A program made the position numbers and the translations under genes. A model generated the notes under the pieces. The model had not been told where the DNA came from. It made no database searches and saw nothing but the letters and a program-made list of their open reading frames with translations. A stretch of 64,000 nt of DNA. It comes from Neobacillus rhizophilus. Lineage in GTDB: Bacteria; Bacillota; Bacilli; Bacillales; Cytobacillaceae. Positions 1 to 9,714 of this stretch are shown here, one piece after another. The stretch is taken from contig NZ_JAGYPF010000001.1 in NCBI RefSeq assembly GCF_018343535.1, positions 1,426,001 through 1,490,000 of the forward strand. Reading direction: 5' to 3'. Positions within the stretch are counted from its first letter, which is position 1. The number at the start of each line of letters is the position of its first letter.

Positions 1-756
1 AAATCCCAAAAAGGTAATCAAAGGAATAATCGAATTCCTTAAAATATGAACATTATAAATTTTTCTTTCAGGCGTCCCTTTAGCGCGTGCTGTCCGAACA
101 AAATCCTTGCGGCTGTTTTCAATAATATCGTTCCGTAAAAATTGTGTATAACTTGCTGTACTTAATAAACCAAGTACAATGGCTGGCAGCAATACATGAT
201 GAAGACGACTTAACCAATATTCCAATGTACCATCGGTAACCCCGATGTCAACCGATCCATTGGAAGGAAACCATCCTAAAGTAAAGGAAAATAAGTATAT
301 CGCAAATACACCGGCAATAAACGATGGAATAGATAAACCTAAATAGTTTAATCCCCCAATAAAATTATCTCCAAATGTATAGGGTTTTCGGCCTGCATAT
401 GAGCCCATAATAAAAGCGAGAATATAAGTTATTAGTATGGATGTAATGCCAAGCATAAGAGTATTAGGAAGGCGTTCGGAAATAACATCTGCTACAGGAA
501 TTTTAAAGCGTGTTGACTTGCCAAAATCCCCTTGGACAAAATTATCGATCCAGCGAAAATATTGCTGAGGCATTGGATCATTATAGCCTAATTTTTCCCT
601 CATCTCAGCGATATATTGTGGATCTGTATTCCGTGGGTCGATTTCGCCGCTGATGCCGTCACCCGGCATTAATTTTGCTAAAGTAAAAACGACGATGGAG
701 ATGAGGAATAACATCGGAATCATGCCCAAAATTCTTCGAAATGAGTACTTCAGCAT
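1..756 (-). CDS. appB: Oligopeptide ABC transporter permease AppB/OppB-like (partial, C-terminus beyond window)
   Basis: Inner-membrane permease of a peptide importer. The 252 codons present begin MLKYSFRRILGMIPMLF, the usual start of OppB/DppB permeases, followed by a periplasmic-type loop (PGD...PRNTDPQYI) and hydrophobic segments (about residues 10-30, 100-120, 135-155). The ATPase-coupling EAA-type region (ARAKGTPERKIYNVHILRN, about residues 222-240) is visible just before the window edge. The start at 756 is preceded by an AAGGAG site. It lies downstream of the binding-protein gene in the same direction. The gene order D-F-A-B matches the B. subtilis app operon rather than opp (A-B-C-D-F). 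The gene runs off the window, so appC cannot be seen. Confidence 0.88.
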   Translation of the reverse strand, partial: MLKYSFRRILGMIPMLFLISIVVFTLAKLMPGDGISGEIDPRNTDPQYIAEMREKLGYNDPMPQQYFRWIDNFVQGDFGKSTRFKIPVADVISERLPNTLMLGITSILITYILAFIMGSYAGRKPYTFGDNFIGGLNYLGLSIPSFIAGVFAIYLFSFTLGWFPSNGSVDIGVTDGTLEYWLSRLHHVLLPAIVLGLLSTASYTQFLRNDIIENSRKDFVRTARAKGTPERKIYNVHILRNSIIPLITFLGF

Positions 757-932
757 GTGCATTCTCCTTGTCTATAACTATGTTAAATACGGTGGTGCAA
801 TGCCCCGTTGATTAAAACGGGAGAGAAAAGAAAGACCCTAAGTCTCCCCTTCCTCTTCCCATTTATATCAATAGCTTACATATTCATGTGAAAATGCATT
901 TACATAGTTTAATGCATGTCTATTTGCTGTGA

Positions 933-2648
933 TTATTGCTTAATCCACCATTCATTTGGACGATTCTTACCTGATACGTCAAATGTAACGCCTTGAACAC
1001 GCTTAGAAACTGCCATTGTTTCTTCTAATTCAGCAATCGGTAAAATAGGCAGATCCTTCATAAATAGTTTTTGCCATTGAATATAGAGATCCTTACGCTT
1101 GTTGGTGTCTGTTCCAACAACATTAATGTCAAGTGCCTCATCTAGTAACTTGTCACTTTCATCATTTACCCAGCGTGGGTAGTTCCAAAGTGCTTTGGAG
1201 CCCCATAGTGGAGTTGGATCTGGATCGGACCCAGTGGACCAGCCGCCGAAGAATACTTCCATAGACTTATCTGCTTTTTCAAGTTGATCATAATACAAGT
1301 TGAAATCAACCATGGAAACCTTCGTTTTTAAGCCAACTGCTTCCCAATATTGAGCCATTGCTTTCGCACGGGCTTCAAATGTAGGGTTTTGTGTTGCATA
1401 GTGAGAGAAGTTCACAACAAATTCCTTACCGTTTGGATCTTCACGGAAACCATCACCGTTAACATCCTTATAACCTGCTTCATCAAGCAATTCTTTTGCT
1501 TTCTTCGGATTATATTTGTACTGCTCTAATTGGTCGTTTGGTGCTGCAATCCAGTGGTTCGTTGGGATAGGACGGTTAACCGGCTTACCTACGCCGAAGA
1601 AGAACGCTTTTACCCACTCTTCACGGTTAATTGCATAGAACATCGCTTCACGAAGCTTTTTGTCAGCGTATTTTGGTTCATTCATGACGTTTTTCTCGCC
1701 ATCCCAAGTACCTAAGCGGAAACCAACATAATAGTAGCTAACGCCAGGATATGTTATTGCATTGACATTATCTAGAGCTTTAACTTGATCAATAATGCTT
1801 GGGTGGAATGAAGTCATGTCAAGTGTACCGTTTTTTAGTTCGCCAACGGATAGAGATGGGTCAATTACCTTAACTACAATTTTGTCGATATGAGGCTTGC
1901 CAGCAAAATAGTCATTAAATCGTTCCATTTCAACAGATTCACCTGGAACGATTTTTGTTACCTTGTATGGTCCAAGACCCACTGGTTTAGTGCGGACTGC
2001 TTCAGCGCTCATCATATCTTTAACAGCGACACCTTTAAAAGCAGTACGGTTCATTGGGTATGTCCAAAGATTATCCAAGTTGTTGACACGGGCTTTGTCA
2101 AATGTAATTTGGACATGATAATCATCGGTGACTTTAATACCTTCAATTTTGTCAGTTTTTCCATCATGGAAATCTTGAGCACCTACGATATTTCTTACGT
2201 TATCAAAACGAGGGCCTTCATAATCTTTGTCGGCAATAGTATATAGGGCAAATTCCCAGTCTTTTACTGATAATTCATCGCCGTTGTGCCATTTAACACC
2301 TTTTTTGATTTCAAAATCAAACACTTTATTGTCTTCGGTTTTCCAAGAAGCGATGTATGGCTGTGCCTTTAATTGCGCATCATAATCGATTAGGTTTTCA
2401 TCAAATAATTGAAGAATTTCATCATCAACTGCATCGCCGTAGAAAGAGTAGTTTAATAATCCCTTGAAGGAAGAATCCAAAGCATAAACTAATGTCCCGC
2501 CATCCTGAGGTTTTCCTGCAGTTTCACCGGATTTTCCTCCGTTTTCTTCTTTCTTAGTACCAGCTTTTTCGCCGCCGGAGCATGCAGCTAAAAATGCTGA
2601 TAACACGAGCATTAAAGCTGCAAGCCAGAGCATACTTCTCTTCTTCAT
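933..2648 (-). CDS. appA: Oligopeptide-binding lipoprotein AppA/OppA-like
   Basis: Extracellular substrate-binding protein (SBP_bac_5 family) that captures peptides for the App permease. The 571-residue product has a lipoprotein signal peptide with lipobox LSAFLAAC (Cys23) and then a Gly/Lys/Glu-rich linker (about residues 24-50). The body carries the family features KPQDGGTLVYA, a GVKWHNGDELSVKDWEFAL region and the C-terminal WQKLFMKDLPILPIAE segment. A GGGGGG-rich site precedes the ATG at 2648. It lies between appF and appB. Peptide preference cannot be read from sequence. Oligopeptide rather than nickel or dipeptide uptake is inferred from operon order. Confidence 0.9.
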   Translation of the reverse strand: MKKRSMLWLAALMLVLSAFLAACSGGEKAGTKKEENGGKSGETAGKPQDGGTLVYALDSSFKGLLNYSFYGDAVDDEILQLFDENLIDYDAQLKAQPYIASWKTEDNKVFDFEIKKGVKWHNGDELSVKDWEFALYTIADKDYEGPRFDNVRNIVGAQDFHDGKTDKIEGIKVTDDYHVQITFDKARVNNLDNLWTYPMNRTAFKGVAVKDMMSAEAVRTKPVGLGPYKVTKIVPGESVEMERFNDYFAGKPHIDKIVVKVIDPSLSVGELKNGTLDMTSFHPSIIDQVKALDNVNAITYPGVSYYYVGFRLGTWDGEKNVMNEPKYADKKLREAMFYAINREEWVKAFFFGVGKPVNRPIPTNHWIAAPNDQLEQYKYNPKKAKELLDEAGYKDVNGDGFREDPNGKEFVVNFSHYATQNPTFEARAKAMAQYWEAVGLKTKVSMVDFNLYYDQLEKADKSMEVFFGGWSTGSDPDPTPLWGSKALWNYPRWVNDESDKLLDEALDINVVGTDTNKRKDLYIQWQKLFMKDLPILPIAELEETMAVSKRVQGVTFDVSGKNRPNEWWIKQ

Positions 2649-2685
2649 TTGTTTCCCCCCTAATAAGTTTTACTGCTTTTGTAGA

Positions 2686-2720
2686 TGTCCAGCTTCAGCG
2701 TCAAGGCGCTTCCGCTTTTC
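2686..2720. repeat. Short copy of an intergenic repeat (ends joined, centre missing)
   Basis: On the minus strand this 35-base stretch begins GAAAAGCGGAAGCGCCTTG and ends GCGCTGAAGCTGGACA. These are the two ends of the 124-base repeat at 25825-25948, joined with the middle absent. It can fold as one hairpin (AGC..AGCG with CGCT..GCT). It starts directly after the tandem TAG TAG stop codons of appF and lies in the appF-appA spacer. Confidence 0.7.
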
Positions 2721-2722
2721 TA

Positions 2723-3730
2723 CTAATAAAGGTGGCAAGCTACTCGGTGAGAGGGCTTCACCTCCTTTAATGTAGGTTTGCTTTTAGAACATTCCTCCAT
2801 TGCCATTGGGCAGCGAGGATGGAATGGACAGCCTGCAGGAGGATTGATTGGGCTTGGCACATCTCCAGTTAAAATGATCCGCTCCTTCTTATGCCGTGGA
2901 TCCGGATTTGGTATTGCGGAAATTAATGCCTGGGTATATGGGTGCAAGGGTTCGGCATAAAGGCTATTTTTATCGGAAATCTCTACCATATTCCCTAAAT
3001 ACATAACCCCAATGCGATCACTCATATGTTTGACAACACTTAAATCGTGAGCGATAAAAAGAAAAGTCAGGTCAAATTCTTCCTGTAAATCCTTTAATAG
3101 ATTTAATACTTGGGATTGCACGGATACGTCTAAAGCAGACACCGGTTCATCCGCTATTATCAATTTTGGCCGCAGCGCAAGGGCTCGGGCAATTCCAATC
3201 CGCTGGCGCTGTCCACCAGAAAATTCATGCGCATATTTATAATAGGCATCTGGCGGCAAGCCTACCTTTTCTAACAAATCCATTACTTCATTTTTTAATT
3301 CAGATTTGCTTTTTTTGTGAAAGTTATAGATTGGTTCGGCAATAATATCCCCTACCATTTGCATCGGGTTCAAAGAAGCGTAGGGATCCTGGAATACCAT
3401 CTGCATATCTTGACGGATTTCCCTTAAATGTTTTCCGGAAATTTTCGTAATGTCTTTTCCGTCAAACAGAATACTACCTTCCGTTGGTTTTAGAAGTCTT
3501 AAAATGGTCCTGCCCGCCGTGGATTTTCCACAGCCGGATTCCCCTACAAGCCCTAGCGTTTCCCCTTTTTTAATCTCAAAGGAAATATTATCAACCGCTT
3601 TGACATGGCCGACAGTCCGTTTAAAAAAACCACCTTTAACAGGATAATAGGTTTTTAGATTTTGAATTTGTAATAGTGTTTCAGATTGAGAGGAAAATGC
3701 TTCTTGGTTATGTACAGAAGTAGGTCTCAT
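2723..3730 (-). CDS. appF: Oligopeptide ABC transporter ATPase AppF
   Basis: Cytoplasmic ATPase that powers peptide import together with AppD. The 335 residues contain Walker A GESGCGKST (about 64-72), the signature SGGQRQRIGIARALAL (about 171-186), Walker B LIIADEPVSALD and the switch His (IAHDLSVV). The C-terminal oligopeptide-transporter extension follows, with cysteines in GCPFHPRCPMA typical of OppD/OppF. The ATG overlaps the appD stop (TAATG), so the two are translationally coupled. It ends in two consecutive TAG codons directly before a repeat. Confidence 0.92.
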   Translation of the reverse strand: MRPTSVHNQEAFSSQSETLLQIQNLKTYYPVKGGFFKRTVGHVKAVDNISFEIKKGETLGLVGESGCGKSTAGRTILRLLKPTEGSILFDGKDITKISGKHLREIRQDMQMVFQDPYASLNPMQMVGDIIAEPIYNFHKKSKSELKNEVMDLLEKVGLPPDAYYKYAHEFSGGQRQRIGIARALALRPKLIIADEPVSALDVSVQSQVLNLLKDLQEEFDLTFLFIAHDLSVVKHMSDRIGVMYLGNMVEISDKNSLYAEPLHPYTQALISAIPNPDPRHKKERIILTGDVPSPINPPAGCPFHPRCPMAMEECSKSKPTLKEVKPSHRVACHLY

Positions 3731-4752
3731 TACCTCACCCCTTCTCTTGGTTTACTTGTTTCGTAGAGCAGGCAGGCAACTTCATGGCCATAATCGGTTT
3801 CAGCGAGAATTGGGGTTGTTGTCAGACATTCTGGCATCGCCTTTGGACAGCGGTTCGCAAACCGGCAGCCGACCTTAAGCATATTCGTTAAAGAAGGTAC
3901 GATTCCTTGAATGGAGCTAAGTCTTTCTTCCTCTTGTTCCATTTTTGGAACCGCTCCCAAAAGTAAAGTCGTATAAGGATGCTTTGGATTATAGAACAAT
4001 GTTTCAACATCAGTACGTTCAACAATTTTGCCGGCATACATAACGATGACTTCGTCACACATCTCGGCAACCACACCCAAATCGTGGGTAATTAAAATGA
4101 CGGACATATCATTTACTTCCTGAATGCTTTTCAATAATTCGAGAATTTGTGCCTGAACCGTCACATCAAGGGCTGTAGTCGGCTCATCAGCAATTAACAA
4201 TTTAGGCTGACAAGCAATCGCGATTGCAATCATAACGCGTTGTCTCATACCGCCTGAAAGCTGATGCGGATACTCATCAACGATTTTTTCCGGGCGGGAG
4301 ATTCCTACGCTTTTCAACAAAGCAATAGATTTCTGCCTAGCTTCTTTTTTTGATATTTTCATATGGTTAAAAAGAACCTCTTCAAGCTGATATCCTATTG
4401 TAAAAACAGGGTTGAGAGAGGTCATTGGTTCTTGGAAGATCATTGAAATATCTTTTCCGCGAATTTTATTAATTTGTGCTTCAGTCATTTTTTCAAGATT
4501 TATGCCATCAAAAACGATTTCACCTGCCTTGATTTTCCCTATCCCTTTAGGAAGGAGCTGCATGACTGACAAACTCATGACAGATTTACCGCAGCCTGAT
4601 TCACCGACAACTCCGACAATTTGCCTCGGTTTAACCTTAAATGAAACATTATCGACAGCATTATAAAAAGTCCCGTCAATATCGAAAGCAGTTTCTAAAT
4701 TTTTTACTTCTAGCATTGGTGCCTCTTTGAGTGATGATTTATTTGCGCTCAT
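3730..4752 (-). CDS. appD: Oligopeptide ABC transporter ATPase AppD
   Basis: First gene of the app operon and partner ATPase of AppF. The 340 residues have Walker A GESGCGKSV, signature LSGGMRQRVMIAIAIA, Walker B LLIADEPTTALD and switch ITHDLGVV. The Cys-rich tail (CRFANRCPKAMPEC) is characteristic of OppD-type subunits. The order appD-appF-appA-appB and the flanking yjaZ and fabF genes match the B. subtilis app locus. About 150 bases separate it from yjaZ upstream, enough for its own promoter, though no clear -35/-10 pair was assigned. Confidence 0.92.
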   Translation of the reverse strand: MSANKSSLKEAPMLEVKNLETAFDIDGTFYNAVDNVSFKVKPRQIVGVVGESGCGKSVMSLSVMQLLPKGIGKIKAGEIVFDGINLEKMTEAQINKIRGKDISMIFQEPMTSLNPVFTIGYQLEEVLFNHMKISKKEARQKSIALLKSVGISRPEKIVDEYPHQLSGGMRQRVMIAIAIACQPKLLIADEPTTALDVTVQAQILELLKSIQEVNDMSVILITHDLGVVAEMCDEVIVMYAGKIVERTDVETLFYNPKHPYTTLLLGAVPKMEQEEERLSSIQGIVPSLTNMLKVGCRFANRCPKAMPECLTTTPILAETDYGHEVACLLYETSKPREGVR

Positions 4753-4880
4753 GCTACACCTTCTTACTTTTTGTATTATTCTGTTAATTAGTTATATTTA
4801 GATAGAATTTTATTACAGAGCTATTACAATTGCAAGACTTTTTTGTTTAATTAGTCAATTCTAAATTAACTGAAATGGGA

Positions 4881-4901
4881 AAAGCCTGAAAAATCAGGCT
4901 C
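4881..4901 (-). terminator. Intrinsic terminator after yjaZ
   Basis: On the minus strand the stem AGCCTGA/TCAGGCT with a T-rich loop is followed by TTTTCCC. It starts at the yjaZ stop codon and separates yjaZ from appD. Confidence 0.7.
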
Positions 4902-5695
4902 TACCTGGAAAAATCAACATTCTCTTTTAAATATTTTGAAGCAGGCTGAGTAAAACTTAGTTTTGTAGAATAATTTTGTTTCTCGTAGAATTTTCGGATA
5001 ATATTATATCCTGCAGCATATCCGAGTAGCAACGGAAATCTTCCCCCGCCATATAGAAGTTCATCATGGAGTTTTTGATTTTTACTTATATCTAGCTGTT
5101 TTTTTATATAACGATCCCAAAAATAAGAGATTTCCCTATCTGTATACATACGGCACCAGTTTGCTAAATATTCCTTGCCACAATGTTTATAGACAGCATA
5201 TTCCGCAAGGCCCTCAATGATAAGGGAGTCCAAAAGGGTGTATTCTTTAAAATCTTTATTAAGTGCACGAAGCCGGCAGACATGATGATATTCATGTACA
5301 AATAGAGCTTCAACCTCTTTTAAATCTTCGTAGCTGGAAAGAAAAAGGAACATCTTATCAGGGAAAGATACCCCTGCCTTCCGCCTCTCATCTCTCCTAA
5401 TAAATAACCCTCCCCTTTCATTTAACGGGAAAAGGAAAATGGGTATATTCGGGCCTGACCATTTCTTTATATAGATATTGAACAATTCTTCCACCCTATC
5501 CCAGGCGTTGTATTCCTTCATTTCACTTACATTATTTCGGGATTTCCAGGATGGCCGGTACATTCCAAAGTTTTGCAGCTGATTATATATTTCATTGGCC
5601 TTTTGCCCCTTAAAATATGGGAGCAGCCGTTCACAGATTTTTATTGGACGATCAAAATCTTTTTCAAGCCATTGATCGGTTCTGATGATCCCCAT
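4901..5695 (-). CDS. yjaZ: YjaZ-type zinc metalloprotease-like protein (DUF2268)
   Basis: Predicted zinc-dependent peptidase of unknown substrate, 264 residues, no signal peptide. The HExxH zinc site is at residues 134-138 (HEYHH), within VEALFVHEYHHVCRL. A second helix, SLIIEGLAEYAVYK, supplies the expected downstream glutamate, and the C-terminal segment LLLGYAAGYNIIRKFYE is the conserved DUF2268 end. Its place between the fab genes and app is the same as yjaZ in B. subtilis. It has its own terminator and is unlikely to be part of the peptide-uptake operon. Confidence 0.85.
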   Translation of the reverse strand: MGIIRTDQWLEKDFDRPIKICERLLPYFKGQKANEIYNQLQNFGMYRPSWKSRNNVSEMKEYNAWDRVEELFNIYIKKWSGPNIPIFLFPLNERGGLFIRRDERRKAGVSFPDKMFLFLSSYEDLKEVEALFVHEYHHVCRLRALNKDFKEYTLLDSLIIEGLAEYAVYKHCGKEYLANWCRMYTDREISYFWDRYIKKQLDISKNQKLHDELLYGGGRFPLLLGYAAGYNIIRKFYEKQNYSTKLSFTQPASKYLKENVDFSR

Positions 5696-5783
5696 TATTG
5701 CACCCCATTTAAGTGTTCATTCTAATTTATAGTTTATGATGGCTTTTAGGGGTGGTTCTCGGTTGAAAGGCGCTGTAACATAA

Positions 5784-5815
5784 AAAGAAAAGAGACCAAG
5801 ATATTCTCGGTCCCC
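5784..5815 (-). terminator. Intrinsic terminator after fabF
   Basis: On the minus strand a GGGACC...GGTCTC hairpin (loop ATAT) is followed by TTTTCTTTTT, just after the fabF stop codon. Confidence 0.7.
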
Positions 5816-5823
5816 ATTTCATA

Positions 5824-7062
5824 TTATTGATATTTTTTAAAGACAATGGTTGCGTTGTGACCGCCGAATCCTAATGAGTTACTCATGGCAACGTTGATTT
5901 CTTTTGGTCTTGCTTCATTGACAACATAATCCAAGTCACATTCCGGATCTGGTGTCTCATAATTCATTGTTGGCGGAAGAATGCTCTCTTGAATAGCCCT
6001 AACGGTAATAATAGCTTCTACCGCCCCCGCAGCGCCAAGTAAATGTCCCGTCATCGATTTTGTTGAACTCATGGCTACCTTATAGGAATGTTCTCCAAAA
6101 ACATTTTTAACAGCCATTGTTTCAAATTTATCGTTATATTCAGTACTTGTTCCGTGAGCGTTGATATAGTCGATATCCTCCGGACTCAACCCGGCATCTT
6201 CAATTGCCATTTTCATTGCCCTGGCACCGCCTTCTCCTCCTGGCGCCGGTGCAGTGATATGATAGGCATCTCCGGTTGCTCCATAACCAACAATCTCCGC
6301 ATATATTTTTGCTCCGCGGGAGAGCGCATGCTCTAACTCTTCTAGAATAACGATTCCGGCACCCTCGCCAATAACGAAGCCATCACGGTTTTTATCAAAT
6401 GGACGGCTGGCCGTTTTTGGATCCGGGTTTGTCGATAAAGCTGTATTTGCACAGAAGCCTGCTACCGCCATTCTCGTAATCGGAGCCTCTGCACCACCTG
6501 TTACCATGACATCTGCATCCCCGCGTTGAATGACTTTAAATGCATCCCCAATGGAATTTGTCCCTGTCGCACAAGCGGTAACGGTACACGAATTAAAACC
6601 TCTTGCACCAAGTGTGATGGAAACCTGGCCTGTGGCCATGTCAGGAATCATCATAGGAACAAAGAACGGGCTGACCCGCTTGTAGCCTCTTTTTTGAAAC
6701 ATCTCAAATTGATTTTCAAAAGTTTCCATGCCGCCGATACCAGAACCAATCCAGACTCCGACACGGTGAGAGTTTTCTTCATTTATTGTTAAGTTCGCAT
6801 CCTTTACAGCCATTAATGCACTCGCTACTGCATAATGCGTAAAACGATCCATTTTTCTTGCATCTTTTTTGTCAATAAAGGTTTCCGCATTAAAATCCTT
6901 GACCTCTGCTGCAACCTTGGCCGGATATTCATCTGCATTTAAGCGGGTAAGCGGCCCGACTCCTGATTTACCTTCAATTATGCCTTTCCAAGTTGTTTCA
7001 GCATCATTCCCGAGTGGTGTTACCGCTCCAACGCCTGTCACAACTACCCTGCGTTTATTCAT
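5824..7062 (-). CDS. fabF: Beta-ketoacyl-ACP synthase II
   Basis: Condensing enzyme that elongates acyl-ACP with malonyl-ACP in fatty-acid synthesis. At 412 residues it has full FabF length. It shows the nucleophile Cys in [16 protein letters not shown], the two catalytic histidines in [12 protein letters not shown] and [15 protein letters not shown], and the C-terminal [17 protein letters not shown]. The start follows a GGAGATGG site. It lies 72 bases downstream of fabH in the same direction, so the two probably form one FapR-controlled operon. Confidence 0.96.
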   Translation of the reverse strand: MNKRRVVVTGVGAVTPLGNDAETTWKGIIEGKSGVGPLTRLNADEYPAKVAAEVKDFNAETFIDKKDARKMDRFTHYAVASALMAVKDANLTINEENSHRVGVWIGSGIGGMETFENQFEMFQKRGYKRVSPFFVPMMIPDMATGQVSITLGARGFNSCTVTACATGTNSIGDAFKVIQRGDADVMVTGGAEAPITRMAVAGFCANTALSTNPDPKTASRPFDKNRDGFVIGEGAGIVILEELEHALSRGAKIYAEIVGYGATGDAYHITAPAPGGEGGARAMKMAIEDAGLSPEDIDYINAHGTSTEYNDKFETMAVKNVFGEHSYKVAMSSTKSMTGHLLGAAGAVEAIITVRAIQESILPPTMNYETPDPECDLDYVVNEARPKEINVAMSNSLGFGGHNATIVFKKYQ

Positions 7063-7134
7063 TTTTCCATCTCCTTTTTAGGATTTCCTTTTCCCTATAA
7101 ATAAACCTTGTTCTATTATTAGCTAAACTTACGA

Positions 7135-8067
7135 TTATTTTCCCCAGCGGATGGCAATGGCTCCCCATGTTAGGCCGCCGCCAAATCCAACCATCACGAT
7201 TAGATCATCATCTTTTATTTTACCTGCTTCCAACTCTTCAACTATCGAAATTGGAATCGAAGCTGCTGAAGTATTTCCGTATTTATGAACTGTTTTAGAC
7301 ATTTTTTCGACAGGCAGCTCCAATCTTTGTCTTGAAGCCTCCATAATCCTGATATTGGCTTGATGAGGAATCAGAAAATCAACGTCTTCTTTCTTTAAAC
7401 CTGCTTTTTCAAGAACATTTATACAGCTTTCACCCATTTGCCTTACCGCAAACTTAAATACTTCACGGCCATTCATAATGATGTATTCGTCTTGATATAA
7501 ATGCTTTGCTCCTGTTCCGTCTGCACCTAGTTCAAAGGAAAGGATTCCCCTATTGTCCGAAACCGGTCCGATGATCACTGCACCCGCTCCGTCCCCGAAT
7601 AGAACTGCGGTATTGCGATCATTCCAGTCGGTGATTTTTGAAAGCTTTTCGACACCAACAACAAGGACATTTTTATAAACTTCACTTTCAATAAATTGTT
7701 TGGCTGTCACAATTCCATACATAAAACCTGCACATGCTGCACTGACATCCATTGCAGCAGCTTTATGAGCACCTAGTCTTTCTTGAATTTTACAAGCTAC
7801 TGATGGAAAAGGTGTATCCGGAGTAACCGTTGCTACTAAGATTAAATCTAGATCTTCCGCACGTATACCTGCATCACTAATCGCTTTTTCAGCCGCAAAA
7901 AAGGCCATATCTGAAGTATTCACATCATCCGTTGCAATTCTCCGCTCTTCAATACCTGTTCTTGTGCGAATCCATTCATCAGAGGTGTCCATCATTTTCT
8001 CTAAATCAAAGTTGGTTACCACTTTCTCCGGTAAATATCTTCCAATACCAACAATGCCTGCTCGCAT
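7135..8067 (-). CDS. fabH: Beta-ketoacyl-ACP synthase III
   Basis: Starts fatty-acid synthesis by condensing an acyl-CoA primer with malonyl-ACP. The 310-residue protein starts at the ATG at 8067 ([14 protein letters not shown]), which has AAGGAG 9 bases upstream. An earlier in-frame start at 8100 lacks such a site. The catalytic triad is visible: Cys in [12 protein letters not shown], His in [11 protein letters not shown] and Asn in [11 protein letters not shown]. It is followed by fabF and preceded by a FapR-type operator at 8114-8130. In Bacillus the FabH primer choice favours branched chains, but this is not readable here. Confidence 0.95.
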   Translation of the reverse strand: MRAGIVGIGRYLPEKVVTNFDLEKMMDTSDEWIRTRTGIEERRIATDDVNTSDMAFFAAEKAISDAGIRAEDLDLILVATVTPDTPFPSVACKIQERLGAHKAAAMDVSAACAGFMYGIVTAKQFIESEVYKNVLVVGVEKLSKITDWNDRNTAVLFGDGAGAVIIGPVSDNRGILSFELGADGTGAKHLYQDEYIIMNGREVFKFAVRQMGESCINVLEKAGLKKEDVDFLIPHQANIRIMEASRQRLELPVEKMSKTVHKYGNTSAASIPISIVEELEAGKIKDDDLIVMVGFGGGLTWGAIAIRWGK

Positions 8068-8113
8068 ATTTCCATCTCCTTTGGATTTATCCAAATACAT
8101 TTAATATCAATTA

Positions 8114-8130
8114 TTATGACTTGGTACTAA
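8114..8130 (-). promoter_or_regulatory. FapR operator upstream of fabH
   Basis: Minus-strand TTAGTACCAAGTCATAA agrees at 15 of 17 positions with the published B. subtilis FapR consensus as I recall it (TTAGTACCTAGTCTTAA). It lies 47-63 bases upstream of the fabH start. FapR is a malonyl-CoA-responsive repressor of lipid synthesis genes, so the site fits repression of fabH-fabF. Confidence 0.75.
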
Positions 8131-8259
8131 TTTTATCAAATTAGTGCTTTGTTTAGCAATAGTTTCTTCCTGGATCCCTCCGCTAATGTACATTCCATTT
8201 ATTGGTTTATTCATAAGGTAATACTAAACGAATTATTTTTGAAGGGAGCCAAATTAGCA

Positions 8260-8595
8260 GTGGACGATCAGGAACTGAATGAACTGAGGGATTTTGGTAA
8301 TGACAAGGCGGAAGACCTAGAGAGTTTAGCTAACCATGATGGAAAAGAAGAGGAGTGGGAGGAAGATCCATTCACGGCATTAATGTTTGGACATGGACGG
8401 GGGCGTCAGGGCCAGGAGACGGTCCAACATGACCATCTTTTCCAGCACCCGCAACATCAGCCATATCAGCCGCCGAATATTGATTACACGGAGATCATGG
8501 GGCATGTAGATACTTTAATGGAATCTGCCCGGGGATTAAAGCCCTTATTTCAAAAAATTTATCCCTTTGTCGAACAGCTTTTGAAAAAAAAATAG
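8260..8595 (+). CDS. Small acidic His/Gln-rich protein of unknown function (yjzB position)
   Basis: I do not recognise the family. I chose the GTG at 8260 (VDDQELNELRDFG) because GGGAG lies 11 bases upstream. A longer in-frame reading from a TTG at 8149 has no ribosome site and runs over the FapR-box spacer. The 111-residue product has a very acidic first third, a His/Gln/Pro-rich middle (QHDHLFQHPQHQPYQPP) and an amphipathic C-terminus (ESARGLKPLFQKIYPFVEQLLKKK). No signal peptide or membrane segment is visible. It is divergent from fabH and convergent with med. B. subtilis has the small gene yjzB at this place, but sequence kinship was not verified. Confidence 0.65.
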   Translation: MDDQELNELRDFGNDKAEDLESLANHDGKEEEWEEDPFTALMFGHGRGRQGQETVQHDHLFQHPQHQPYQPPNIDYTEIMGHVDTLMESARGLKPLFQKIYPFVEQLLKKK

Positions 8596-8620
8596 AGCTG
8601 CCTTCCAAAAAGGCAGCTTT
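8596..8620. terminator. Bidirectional terminator between the small acidic gene and med
   Basis: AGCTGCCT/AGGCAGCT stem with a six-base loop. A-rich sequence precedes it and T-rich sequence follows, so it can serve both converging genes. Confidence 0.7.
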
Positions 8621-8625
8621 ATCCA

Positions 8626-9573
8626 TTATTTGGGGAGATTCCCGGAATTTTTATAGGTCTCGATATATTTATCCATTTTATGGATAAAACCCTTGTCTAC
8701 TAAAGGGCTGTATTTGCCTAATGAAATGACATCATCTTGAAAATCAAAGGAAAGATTCCCCGACTTTAGTTTCTGGTTATTAAACTGTTCGGCAACCTTA
8801 ACGTACAATTTATCAACCTGTTGAATCGTGCTGGTTAAGACCGTCGATTCTCCAAAATCCGATTGTTCAGAAACATAACCAATCACATATTGCCCTCGGT
8901 CTTTTACTCTTTCTATCACGGGTACGTTAAACCCATCCCCGGCAGGATAAACAACATCCACACCGGTATCAAGCATTCGATCAACTAATTGGATGGATTT
9001 ATTATCATCATCCCAATTGCCGACATATTCAATACTTACATGGGTATTTTTATCCTCCGCCATGGCTCCTTGGTAAAACCCTTCGATTTCCGGCTGCCAT
9101 TCATAGGCGGCCAAGACTCCGACTTTATGCTGCTTTGACATATGGGCTGCAACCATCCCCCCAAAAAAGCCCATCGCATGCCCCTTGAAGTTCAGGCTGG
9201 TGGTGTTGGGTGTTTTGGCATCACCATTAAAACTGACAAAGTGAATATTAGGATAATCCTTTGAAATTTTATTAAAATATTCGGCGTATTCCGACCCGTG
9301 CCCGAAAATGAGATTGACCCCTTTTTGATCAAACTCTTTTACGGCCTTTTCTACTTTATCCTCTGAATTCATGCCCTCTTTATAAAATACATCGATATTA
9401 AATTTGGATTGAATCTTTAACAGTCCATTAAAGCCTTTCGTGGCCCACACTTGATCATTTACGGTATCGGGCACTAATAAACCAGCCTTTTGCAGGTGGC
9501 CTTGTGCTTTCGTTTCCCCGCAAGCACTTAGTAAAAAAAGGCATAAAAAAATGATGCCGAAGCGGCTAAGCAT
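8626..9573 (-). CDS. med: Med-type lipoprotein (BMP family, positive regulator of comK)
   Basis: BMP-family substrate-binding lipoprotein, 315 residues from the ATG at 9573 (AAGGAG 10 bases upstream). The lipobox is FLLSAC with Cys18. The core AGLLVPDTVNDQVWATKGFNGLL and GYVSEQSDFGESTVLTS are typical of Med, which in B. subtilis raises comK expression post-transcriptionally. Context (fabH, yjaV and yjaU neighbours) supports this. In B. subtilis med is followed by comZ. Here a terminator and a convergent gene follow directly, and no comZ-like reading frame is visible. Confidence 0.85.
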   Translation of the reverse strand: MLSRFGIIFLCLFLLSACGETKAQGHLQKAGLLVPDTVNDQVWATKGFNGLLKIQSKFNIDVFYKEGMNSEDKVEKAVKEFDQKGVNLIFGHGSEYAEYFNKISKDYPNIHFVSFNGDAKTPNTTSLNFKGHAMGFFGGMVAAHMSKQHKVGVLAAYEWQPEIEGFYQGAMAEDKNTHVSIEYVGNWDDDNKSIQLVDRMLDTGVDVVYPAGDGFNVPVIERVKDRGQYVIGYVSEQSDFGESTVLTSTIQQVDKLYVKVAEQFNNQKLKSGNLSFDFQDDVISLGKYSPLVDKGFIHKMDKYIETYKNSGNLPK

Positions 9574-9714
9574 TGAATGCAACTCCTTCGTACGGCGGCC
9601 TAGCTCTCAAACCTAAACTAAACTAACCTTTTAGTAAATCTTGTTAATTATTATTCTACCTGTTCAATAAATAATTGAAAAGTAAATTTCTTCGCTTCCC
9701 CCGTACAAAGGAGC

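Noticed and set aside
757..932. Regulatory RNA between appA and appB
   Set aside because: Only a weak GGGGAGA-type pairing is seen; nothing resembling a riboswitch or a strong terminator.
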